A DNA stretch of 64,000 bases, taken from positions 50,023 to 114,022 of the forward strand of contig JAUIHT010000011.1 in NCBI GenBank assembly GCA_030432235.1, written 5' to 3'. A program made the position numbers and the translations under genes. Source of the stretch: Verrucomicrobiia bacterium (lineage in GTDB: Bacteria; Verrucomicrobiota; Verrucomicrobiia; Opitutales; Cerasicoccaceae). Under the pieces are notes generated by a model. It searched no databases. It was not told the DNA's origin and was given only the letters and a program-made list of their open reading frames with translations. Each line of letters starts with the position of its first letter. Position 1 is the stretch's first letter. Below are positions 24,645 to 31,814 of the stretch, piece after piece.

Positions 24645-25430
24645 TTGCACTACACCACGCATCCTCTTTTTCCCAATGAACCTGAGCTTATCGACGCGGA
24701 TGAGCTACGTTCGTGGATACTCGTCGATGACGACGACCTTCTGGTCATCGACAAGCCCGGCTGGGTCGTCTGCCATCCATCCAAGGCCGGGCCATGGTCC
24801 AGCCTCGTCGGGGCCTGTCGCGAGCTGACCGGCCTGGAGACGCTGCATCTGGTTAGCCGTTTGGATCGCGAGACCAGCGGGCTCATCCTGCTGGCCAAAC
24901 ATCGTGCCGCGGCCCGGCGTTATCAGGGCGCCATCGAGAAGCGCGAGGTCACCAAGACCTACCTGGCCATCCTGCATGGCGAGCTGACTGAGGAGACGCA
25001 CGTCCAGCAGCGCCTGGCCAAAGATTTGGAATCCGCCGTGGCGTCCAAGGTCACTGTGCGACGCTCGAACTCCTCCAAGAGCGCCGAGACGATTTTCAAA
25101 CCGCTGAAGACGGCGAGCGGCTTCACGCTCTGTGAGGTTAGTCCCGTCACCGGCCGCAAGCATCAGATTCGTGCCCATGCGCTTTGGCTGGGGTATCCCA
25201 TCGTTGGGGACAAGCTTTACGGTCAGCCCGACGAGGTATTCCTGGAATTCATTGAGCATGGGTGGACTGCTTTGCATGACAAAGTGTTTCCCATGCGTCG
25301 CCACGCCCTGCATTGCGCGCGATTGGAGTTTCAGAACGGACCGATTTTCGAGGTACCCATGCCCTGGGATATGGCACAGTTTTGCGAGGAAAAACTCGCC
25401 TTGAAGTCGGAGGACTGCACACTTAGTTGA
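24645..25430 (+). CDS. RluA-family pseudouridine synthase
   Basis: This 261-residue protein shows the RluA family core: LLVIDKPGWVVCHPS, then the catalytic motif HLVSRLDRETSGLILLAK with catalytic Asp at about residue 74. KTYLAILHGEL and GRKHQIRAHALWLGYPIVGD complete the set of conserved blocks. It isomerises uridine to pseudouridine in rRNA or tRNA; the target position is not predictable. No N-terminal S4 domain is present. The start is TTG at 24645, 12 bases after the permease stop. Confidence 0.92.
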   Translation: MHYTTHPLFPNEPELIDADELRSWILVDDDDLLVIDKPGWVVCHPSKAGPWSSLVGACRELTGLETLHLVSRLDRETSGLILLAKHRAAARRYQGAIEKREVTKTYLAILHGELTEETHVQQRLAKDLESAVASKVTVRRSNSSKSAETIFKPLKTASGFTLCEVSPVTGRKHQIRAHALWLGYPIVGDKLYGQPDEVFLEFIEHGWTALHDKVFPMRRHALHCARLEFQNGPIFEVPMPWDMAQFCEEKLALKSEDCTLS

Positions 25431-25439
25431 TAGTGATAG

Positions 25440-26042
25440 ATGACTGCTTCGATTTTACTGAGCCTTCAGATGCTCGCTAATGCATTTTTAATGAACGGAC
25501 CAAGCTATCGTCTGGAAGATTTGACCGTTCTGGACCCGGCACCGGGGCTGCTGGCACAGAAGGGCGATCGCATCGCGATAACGCCAGCCAATGGCTCGAT
25601 GTGGGGCAAAGGCGCAACCTGCCGGAATATTTTGCTACAGCCCGAGGGCAAGGAGTTCAAAGAGGCCGAGGTTACCGTCTATTTCGCGCCTAACACCCAG
25701 GGCGAGCAGGCTGGCATCGTGCTGTTCAAGGACTACGACAACTACATCAAGCTGGTGCGCGAATTTGTCGGTGGACGGAATGTCATTGTCTTGGCGCAGG
25801 AAGTGGATGGAAACCCCACGGTCTTGTCCAATGTGGGGTATGAATTCGATACGGTGCACTTAAAGCTACAGGTTTCGAACGGTTCCTATACGGCTGCCTG
25901 GGGGCAGTCCAAGAAGGACTTGGCTGAAGCCGGACCTTTACCGCTACCGAAGGTGTTCGCGGAGGCGGCTCGCTTTGGTATCTTTACCCACGGTAAGAAC
26001 GACAAAAACGTCGCTGAACTGGAAGGCTTTATCTTACGCTAA
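25440..26042 (+). CDS. concanavalin-like domain protein (DUF1349/GH43 C-terminal type)
   Basis: This single-domain protein of 200 residues has the beta-sandwich pattern of DUF1349 and beta-xylosidase C-terminal domains: FKEAEVTVYFAPNTQGEQAG followed by IVLFKDYDNYIKLVREF, then YEFDTVHLKLQVSNGSYTAAW and a closing FGIFTHGKN. The N-terminus has a weakly hydrophobic start (ASILLSLQMLANAF) but no convincing signal peptide. It begins 9 bases after the pseudouridine synthase. It may bind a carbohydrate. It is the last gene before the tRNA. Confidence 0.7.
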   Translation: MTASILLSLQMLANAFLMNGPSYRLEDLTVLDPAPGLLAQKGDRIAITPANGSMWGKGATCRNILLQPEGKEFKEAEVTVYFAPNTQGEQAGIVLFKDYDNYIKLVREFVGGRNVIVLAQEVDGNPTVLSNVGYEFDTVHLKLQVSNGSYTAAWGQSKKDLAEAGPLPLPKVFAEAARFGIFTHGKNDKNVAELEGFILR

Positions 26043-26106
26043 ATGTCGGCGAATTTACTTTTCAGATTCATCGGACTGCCTTAAATTCCATTCCTTTAAC
26101 ATTCAA

Positions 26107-26181
26107 GCGGGCGTCGTATAACGGCTATTATGTGAGCTTCCCAAGCTTGAGACGAGGGTTCGACTCCCTCCGCCCGCACCA
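26107..26181 (+). tRNA. tRNA-Gly (anticodon CCC), CCA encoded
   Basis: The acceptor stem GCGGGCG (26107-26113) pairs with CGCCCGC (26171-26177), followed by discriminator A and encoded CCA. The anticodon arm TGAGC-TTCCCAA-GCTTG gives anticodon CCC. The T arm is GAGGG-TTCGACT-CCCTC. All arms are intact. It marks the border between housekeeping-like genes on the left and exported polysaccharide functions on the right, a typical integration context. Confidence 0.93.
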
Positions 26182-26409
26182 GGCTTTATGCCGCATAAAA
26201 CCAGGGATTTAGTGCGCTTTTGGATTGCGTTAGGAGTGAGCAAAAATGCTGTCAAAAGGACTGGAATGGACTCATTTGGACAGAAAATGTAGCAGGTCAG
26301 GTTGTATCAGAGTCGTGCACATGCGTTAGGTTTTTAAGTAAATACAAAATGTAGGACTGAGATCGCGGGAAAACGACAGAACTATTTCTATTATCAAAAT
26401 ATTAGGCTG
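26182..26409. other. intergenic stretch after the tRNA
   Basis: These 228 bases between the tRNA 3' end and the convergent SGNH gene are AT-richer than the left flank. A short frame (from 26246, MLSKGLEWTHLD..., 27 codons) is too short to call. No integrase, direct repeat of the tRNA end, or terminator is visible. It could hold remains of an integration event, but nothing proves it. Confidence 0.4.
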
Positions 26410-27792
26410 TTAGTTCGCCTCCACCATTTCACCGAGGATAAAGATGGCACCTGCGTACCAGACATAGTCGCTATATTTTTCCGGATGATTTGCGATTTCC
26501 GTACGCTTATCCTCTCCCAGGACTTCGGCTTTGTCGAAGGTGGTGTCCAATACCTGAATTGTGACCGTGTGTATGGTGTCAGGCAAATTGTCGCCAATGC
26601 CCAAGGTGCCGAGCCGGTGATAGGTGCAATACTTGTCCATGCGGCGCACGGTCTTGGTCATGTCATCGATGGTAACTTGCAGGCTGCCACTGTCAGGTCC
26701 GAGGATATCGTAGACCATCACCTTGGTGCCTTTAAACCGAAAGGTCAGCGAGGCGTCACTTTCCAAGCGAAAGAGGGAACTTATTTGCCCGGAAAAACGC
26801 GTTACCAATGGTGCGCCGGTCTCGGTCAGATTTGTATATTCGCCCTTCAGAAGTGATGCTGACAAGGGGATATACTCGGCGGACTCCCAGTTGTGGGGGT
26901 GTAGCGGTTCTGAAAGCGTATGGGCATACACCTTGGCGTTGGGTCGCATCGCATTCATGGCGCGTATGAGCGCATCGGTGTAAAGCACATGACCCGTTTC
27001 TGGATACGGGTGCACGCCGTCTTTGGCAAAAATGATGCGGCCCTCGGTGTTGCGGGGAAGAGAGGCAGGTTCATTGAGCTCGTCACCAGAGACTCGTACC
27101 ATGGGGGCATTGGTCTTCATGACGAGTTTCCCGGCTTTCTCCAGCAAAGCTACGGAGTATCCAACGTCGACACTCGGGATTCCATAGTGATCGGCGACCG
27201 CTTCCATGGTGCTGGATGAACGCATCATCATGCCTTCGGCCAAGGAGGGCGATTCCTGGGCAATGGTGGTATAGATAAAGCAGATATCGGTCTCAGGATT
27301 TGCCTGCCAGGTTTTGCGTACGATGCCTTCCATGGCTTTAGTGATTTGTTCGGGACCGGTGTTTCTATCATTCACAGCAAATTCCACAAAAAGCAGATCT
27401 GGTTTGGCGCTCAGGGCATCTTTCTCCACCCGGAAAGCTCCCAGGTCAGAGCCGGTTCCGCCGATCGCGGCATGAACACCATTCAGGCTAGCCTGAGGGA
27501 ACTGCTCTGCGAACCATTTTTGGCTTAGCACGCGCCATCCCTCTTGGGCGGTGATACTTCCGCCCAAATACGCAATGGTGACGTCTTCACCATGCTTCAG
27601 TTTATAAAAAAAGTTCGGCAAACCTTCGCGAACGGTAAATTCCACAGCTTCACGCCTTGGTGTGTCTTCTGCCAGCAAGAAGCTAAACGGCAACAGTAGC
27701 ATCACAATTTGCCCCAAAAGTCTATGGAACGTATTATCGATGTGTCGGTTTGGCATGTTTCTTCGAGGCAAAACGTTCCATTCGGGTCTCAT
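26410..27792 (-). CDS. exported SGNH/GDSL hydrolase
   Basis: This 460-residue protein has an N-terminal hydrophobic signal segment (LLGQIVMLLLPFSFLLA). Block I is LGGSITAQEGW (nucleophile Ser79), followed by GGTGSDLGAFRVEKD, LLFVEFAVNDRN (oxyanion Asn) and KDGVHPYPETGH (Asp258/His261), a complete SGNH set. The C-terminal third looks like a beta-sandwich (SLFRLESDASLTFRFKGTKV). It is probably a carbohydrate esterase removing acetyl groups. Its ATG overlaps the stop of the upstream esterase gene (ATGA), so the two are translationally coupled. It is the last gene of the minus-strand polysaccharide operon. Confidence 0.88.
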   Translation of the reverse strand: MRPEWNVLPRRNMPNRHIDNTFHRLLGQIVMLLLPFSFLLAEDTPRREAVEFTVREGLPNFFYKLKHGEDVTIAYLGGSITAQEGWRVLSQKWFAEQFPQASLNGVHAAIGGTGSDLGAFRVEKDALSAKPDLLFVEFAVNDRNTGPEQITKAMEGIVRKTWQANPETDICFIYTTIAQESPSLAEGMMMRSSSTMEAVADHYGIPSVDVGYSVALLEKAGKLVMKTNAPMVRVSGDELNEPASLPRNTEGRIIFAKDGVHPYPETGHVLYTDALIRAMNAMRPNAKVYAHTLSEPLHPHNWESAEYIPLSASLLKGEYTNLTETGAPLVTRFSGQISSLFRLESDASLTFRFKGTKVMVYDILGPDSGSLQVTIDDMTKTVRRMDKYCTYHRLGTLGIGDNLPDTIHTVTIQVLDTTFDKAEVLGEDKRTEIANHPEKYSDYVWYAGAIFILGEMVEAN

Positions 27793-29723
27793 TGATTGGC
27801 GAGGGCGTCTGCAATACTGGCGGCATAGGCCGCGCCCATCAATCGCTGTGACTTGGCTGAGTAGTGAACGCGGCTTAAATCGTCATAGACCTCCAGGTTT
27901 TCGGCATCGTTGGCAGGAGCGGTATTTATCCCCGCCGCAGCCTTCGTCACGTAGCTGCTACGCGGGATCTGCGGCAGCAGGCTATCTTTTATCGTATTCC
28001 AAAAGTTTGCCAGGGTGGGGTCGGGTAATTGACCATAGATGACGACGGCGTCATCCGGCCAGCCGCCTTGAATGCGGCTGGTGAAGTCATTGAACATCGC
28101 CATCCAATTATTTGCATAGTTGGTAGTGGAGTCCTGTTTGTCACCTTCGCCTTGATTCCATATCATCCCGCATACTGTCCCGCCGGTTTCTACGATTGCC
28201 TCGTTCACCATTGTGACCATGGCCTCGTAAACCGGGTCTCCGGGATTCCAGTCGTTGCTGGAAAATCCGGTAGCACCGACCGCAGCAGGTATGATGAGAA
28301 TGCGTTGGTAAGGGTTCTCATCCAGCAAAGTCTTGGCAAACACCATCGCCGGTCCGACACCTACCGGAGCACCTCCACCATCAAAATTTAGTGGATGCGA
28401 GGCAGGAACCGGTGTGCCAGCCAAGTCGCCTGTGCGTGCCCATTGCCAGATGTTCGGGTGCCATTCATCCTCGGGAAAGACGCTGTAGTTGTTGGAATTA
28501 GCGATATTTACCTGATCCCCGGCGCAGTTACTTTGCCCCGCAAAAATCCAGATGTTCACGGGGCTGCTAACGGGGGCCACATCCTTGTAGGGTTTCCGGT
28601 CAGCATTGGCACTGGCAATGGCGTTTTGCAGTGCAAGGTAGGCATCATCGGACAGCGCGGGGCAAAGCACCACGGTATGCAGGATAGCATTTGAGCCGTC
28701 ACTGTCGTCATCTCCATCGGAGAGTAGCTTGAAGGTGCCGTAGGACGATGGAGCAGGATAGCCGCCGTACCAGGCTCCCGTTTGAGCATGTATGTGCTCT
28801 TCAAGCAAATCGCTATTGAAATATAATCGATAGTAATCATCCACAACCGGACTGCCTTGTGTCTTTTTGCTGACTAGGCCGATACTTCCCGAAGGATAGC
28901 CCTGATGTCTAATGGTGCCGCCTTGGCTGAAGTTGTAGGTGCTACCCATCTCAAACTCATTGCTGTATGTGTTCGTTTTTACGCCCGTGTTGCCATTGAT
29001 TTTGGTTGTCTGTCCCCAAAAGATATAGCGGCGCGGATCGCAGTAGAGGGTTTCGAAATTTTTGCCTTGGACAAGGAAGGACACCGAATAGCTCGTAAGA
29101 CCATCGCCGTCGTAGAGCGTGTCCGCATGATGAATACCGTCGCCGTGTAGACCGTCTTCCTGAAAGGCGGAATCCGGCAGCGTAGCAGTCATAGCAATTA
29201 TATCACCGTCTGGATGGTACAAACACCGCTTGCGGCTGGCTGCGTTTGGCCCCCGCAGAGGCAGGATTAGCAGTGTGCCGGCCTCACGGGCGGCACTCAA
29301 CTCAGGTGAGGCTTCGACGGCGTCGACGAGGATTTTAATTGCACGTAGATCGTCCTGTGACCACTCACCGCCATCCTCTGCCTGGGCGGCCCGCACCCAT
29401 CCGCCGCCATAGTCCCCGGTGACATCCAACTGTGCGAAGCTGGCATTTCCCTCCAGGGGCAATTGTATTTCCTCAAGGTTGCCCTGGCCATAGAAGGCTT
29501 CGCCATAGTTTGCCCATGGCGGAGTGAGGTCTTGGGAGGTCTGCCATTGATACCTATGCCCCAGAGTGGAGGTGAAGGATAGCGTGAACGCACTATTGTT
29601 CACGTTCAATTTGGTCTGAGGCAGGTTATTCTCGTCGATTACCGGGCTGAGAATCTCCCCTGGCGTTACAGAGGAGAGGGCGCAGGCCAAAAAAAGGAAT
29701 ATGACTAGTGGCTGACCGCTCAT
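27789..29723 (-). CDS. exported sialate O-acetylesterase-like (SASA/CE6-type) protein
   Basis: This 644-residue protein has a signal peptide (LVIFLFLACALSSVTPG) and an N-terminal half with beta-rich modules. The C-terminal half is a SASA esterase: NIWIFAGQSNCAGDQ (nucleophile Ser398), PAAVGATGFSSNDW, MIWNQGEGDKQD and the late catalytic RVHYSAKSQRLMG (His620). CE6-type enzymes deacetylate plant or algal polysaccharides. It couples by a 4-bp overlap to the SGNH hydrolase downstream, so two deacetylases are made together. It lies about 117 bp downstream of the PEP-CTERM gene. Confidence 0.87.
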   Translation of the reverse strand: MSGQPLVIFLFLACALSSVTPGEILSPVIDENNLPQTKLNVNNSAFTLSFTSTLGHRYQWQTSQDLTPPWANYGEAFYGQGNLEEIQLPLEGNASFAQLDVTGDYGGGWVRAAQAEDGGEWSQDDLRAIKILVDAVEASPELSAAREAGTLLILPLRGPNAASRKRCLYHPDGDIIAMTATLPDSAFQEDGLHGDGIHHADTLYDGDGLTSYSVSFLVQGKNFETLYCDPRRYIFWGQTTKINGNTGVKTNTYSNEFEMGSTYNFSQGGTIRHQGYPSGSIGLVSKKTQGSPVVDDYYRLYFNSDLLEEHIHAQTGAWYGGYPAPSSYGTFKLLSDGDDDSDGSNAILHTVVLCPALSDDAYLALQNAIASANADRKPYKDVAPVSSPVNIWIFAGQSNCAGDQVNIANSNNYSVFPEDEWHPNIWQWARTGDLAGTPVPASHPLNFDGGGAPVGVGPAMVFAKTLLDENPYQRILIIPAAVGATGFSSNDWNPGDPVYEAMVTMVNEAIVETGGTVCGMIWNQGEGDKQDSTTNYANNWMAMFNDFTSRIQGGWPDDAVVIYGQLPDPTLANFWNTIKDSLLPQIPRSSYVTKAAAGINTAPANDAENLEVYDDLSRVHYSAKSQRLMGAAYAASIADALANQ

Positions 29724-29840
29724 GAGATGAGTGGAGTGGGTAAAGAGTGATGCGGAGCATGATGGCCTTCACCTAAAAAGTGAGGCGATGCGGTCTCCGT
29801 GTTACCCGATGGATGACTGGCAACGAACGTCTATCGCAGC

Positions 29841-30692
29841 TCAGTCTTTGCGGCAGCGAGTACGCAGCATGCCGACCACCAGAATCATGCATCCGGCCAG
29901 AAGTGCATAGCTACCAGGCTCGGGAACTGCGTATTGGCTCGTGACGTCGGAAAAGGACTGCCCAACAATAATATTGTCGATGTTTGCATCAAGAGCGACT
30001 GAGTTATCGCGTCCGAAGCCCCAAACGGTCATGGTTGTCGTAAATGTGGTAGCATCTCGTGAGTAAGTTGCTGAGCCAGCAATGGAAGAAGTAGGGTTAA
30101 TCCAAACTTGGATATTATCGTAGTGGCCGCCTGAACCGGAAGAACCACTGCTATCCAAGCCGACTACGACGAAGTAAGTTTGCCCAGTGGTGTAGGCGGG
30201 GCCGTCGTTGTAGTTCTGTGCCAACATGCGATCACCCCATTGAAGGGCACTCGTAGTGGCATCGCCGGCTCCGGCAAACCCGGTGCTCCAGTCTCCTGTG
30301 GCATCTACCCCGAAGAAAAAACGGTCCGCGGCATCAACGGCATTGATTTTGAGTGTGTAGCTCCAGTAGATGGGGGTTGTGTTGCCGCTTTGGCTACCGA
30401 TGCTCTTGTAGAAATCGAGTAACGTTTTATCCGTGTCCCCCGTGGTGAAGGTGAGTGACTTCGTGCCGCCATTGATTTCCAAATCGCCGCTGGCATAGCT
30501 GAGGCCACCGTTTTCGACATTAATACTTTCGCCAGTGTTTGCCACCCATCCGTTCTGGCCGTTCAACTCGCCGTCGTTCAGCGTATCGAACGTTTCCTCA
30601 AAGATGATATCCCCGTGCAAGGTGCATGCCAGTAGCGTGGAGAGACCGAGGGTGGAGAGCGCACAACGTAGTTCGTGGAATTTCTTATTCAT
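29841..30692 (-). CDS. PEP-CTERM sorting-domain protein
   Basis: This 283-residue protein has an N-terminal signal peptide (LSTLGLSTLLACTLHG). A LamG/concanavalin-like body begins IIFEETFDTLNDGELNGQNG. The C-terminal sorting signal is VPEPGSYALLAG followed by a hydrophobic helix and the basic tail RTRCRKD. Such proteins are processed by an exosortase and placed at the envelope or in exopolymer. A candidate LacI operator dyad (30726-30739) lies 34 bp upstream of the start, giving this gene its own regulated promoter inside the cluster. Confidence 0.92.
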   Translation of the reverse strand: MNKKFHELRCALSTLGLSTLLACTLHGDIIFEETFDTLNDGELNGQNGWVANTGESINVENGGLSYASGDLEINGGTKSLTFTTGDTDKTLLDFYKSIGSQSGNTTPIYWSYTLKINAVDAADRFFFGVDATGDWSTGFAGAGDATTSALQWGDRMLAQNYNDGPAYTTGQTYFVVVGLDSSGSSGSGGHYDNIQVWINPTSSIAGSATYSRDATTFTTTMTVWGFGRDNSVALDANIDNIIVGQSFSDVTSQYAVPEPGSYALLAGCMILVVGMLRTRCRKD

Positions 30693-30725
30693 TTTGGGTA
30701 TCGGGGGTTAGATTTTTAAGTTTGA

Positions 30726-30739
30726 TATACACGTGCATA
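30726..30739. promoter_or_regulatory. candidate operator of the 38.4-kb LacI, site 1
   Basis: TATACACGTGCATA is a CG-centred dyad, 34 bp upstream of the PEP-CTERM start. It shares the TATRCACG core with sites at 38316 and 39663, and matches TTTACTCGAATATA at 39437 more weakly. A central CG in a 14-16-bp dyad is typical of LacI-family operators. Confidence 0.6.
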
Positions 30740-30758
30740 GTAGGGCCGGACAAATAGA

Positions 30759-31796
30759 TCAGTCAAGTATCAAATCTGAGGGAGTCATGGAAACTCGGAG
30801 TGATTCCAAGGCTCGCTGGCAGGCGTCGTCAATGTGTCCTTTGGCATCGAGTGGCACATCCCAGGTGATCGCACCACCGCAGTCGTTCATCATCTTGGTA
30901 TAGGCGCTGAGGAACTCCCTTGAGAAGCGTGGTTTTCCCTGACCCCACCATTGCCCGAGGTAGGAAAGTACATGCAATTGCATGCTATCCATGGATTCTG
31001 TGAGTGGCTCCCATAGATTTGCCACGGGCAAGCGATTTGAACACTCCCCGGCCGTGTAATTCTGCCAGTCAGTGAGCTTCTCGAAGGGGGTTGCCGTTCC
31101 TGAATTGAAAGCGAGGGCGCGAGCGGGATTTCCGGCCAATAGCGCTGCGGCGAAGCTATCCCAGTTGGGGCCTTCCGCATGCTGGTACATGCGTTGATGG
31201 TAGTAGCAACCATCGATCCACCAGCCATGCACGGAGCTGCCCCAACTCTGACCCCATTCGGTAATGACGGCTTCCCAGTGACGCTGAAAGGCACTTAAGC
31301 GCTCGTCGGCGGGCAGTATTTTGGAGGCATTAGCAGGCAAGCCCCACTTGTTTCCGTCCCAGGGCGGATTGAGCCCAAAGGCACGGACGGCCCCGGCATC
31401 ATTGGCGGGGGCATGGCAAGGGAGGTAGGCGATGAGTTTGACTTCCGGCTGGAGCGCTTCGGCAATCTCCCCAATCAGGTCACGCTGAGAGAGCTTACTT
31501 GTGGAACTGCCCAGGATGGCATCGTACGTTTCGTTGGGGGCGCAAAAATGCCCGGTATTTTGCCCGAGGGTGAAGATGACATAACCAGCTTCGGAGGTCT
31601 TGACGCTCTGGGCAAAGGCAGGCACATCGAAGCTATCGACACGACGATTCCATTCTTCGGCTGAGGTAGAGGACGCGTTGTTGCTGCTGGCTGGTTTATC
31701 CAGGTAATGAAACATAAGCCCCCAACCGCATTCGCGCAGCCACGCGGCTCGGTGCGTCGACTGAGAGTCACTTATGGTTGTTCTTGCGGAGAGCAT
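30759..31796 (-). CDS. alpha-L-fucosidase-like (GH29-related) protein
   Basis: This 345-residue protein begins with WLRECGWGLMFHYLDKP, resembling the N-terminal barrel strand of GH29 (FGMFIHWG-type). It has DVPAFAQSVKTSEAGYVIFT and then HGWWIDGCYYHQRM, where Asp195 occupies the place of the GH29 nucleophile. WGQGKPRFSREFLSAYTKMM and the ending GGAITWDVPL also match the barrel closing strands. No signal peptide is present, unlike its neighbours, so it may act on imported oligosaccharides. It is shorter than typical GH29 enzymes, lacking the C-terminal beta-sandwich. It is the gene before the PEP-CTERM transcript. Confidence 0.75.
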   Translation of the reverse strand: MLSARTTISDSQSTHRAAWLRECGWGLMFHYLDKPASSNNASSTSAEEWNRRVDSFDVPAFAQSVKTSEAGYVIFTLGQNTGHFCAPNETYDAILGSSTSKLSQRDLIGEIAEALQPEVKLIAYLPCHAPANDAGAVRAFGLNPPWDGNKWGLPANASKILPADERLSAFQRHWEAVITEWGQSWGSSVHGWWIDGCYYHQRMYQHAEGPNWDSFAAALLAGNPARALAFNSGTATPFEKLTDWQNYTAGECSNRLPVANLWEPLTESMDSMQLHVLSYLGQWWGQGKPRFSREFLSAYTKMMNDCGGAITWDVPLDAKGHIDDACQRALESLRVSMTPSDLILD

Positions 31797-31814
31797 GGGA
31801 GAACGAGTCGGTGC

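Noticed and set aside
26246..26329. Short frame after the tRNA as an integrase remnant
   Set aside because: Only 27 codons, with no recognisable recombinase motif; not enough to call.
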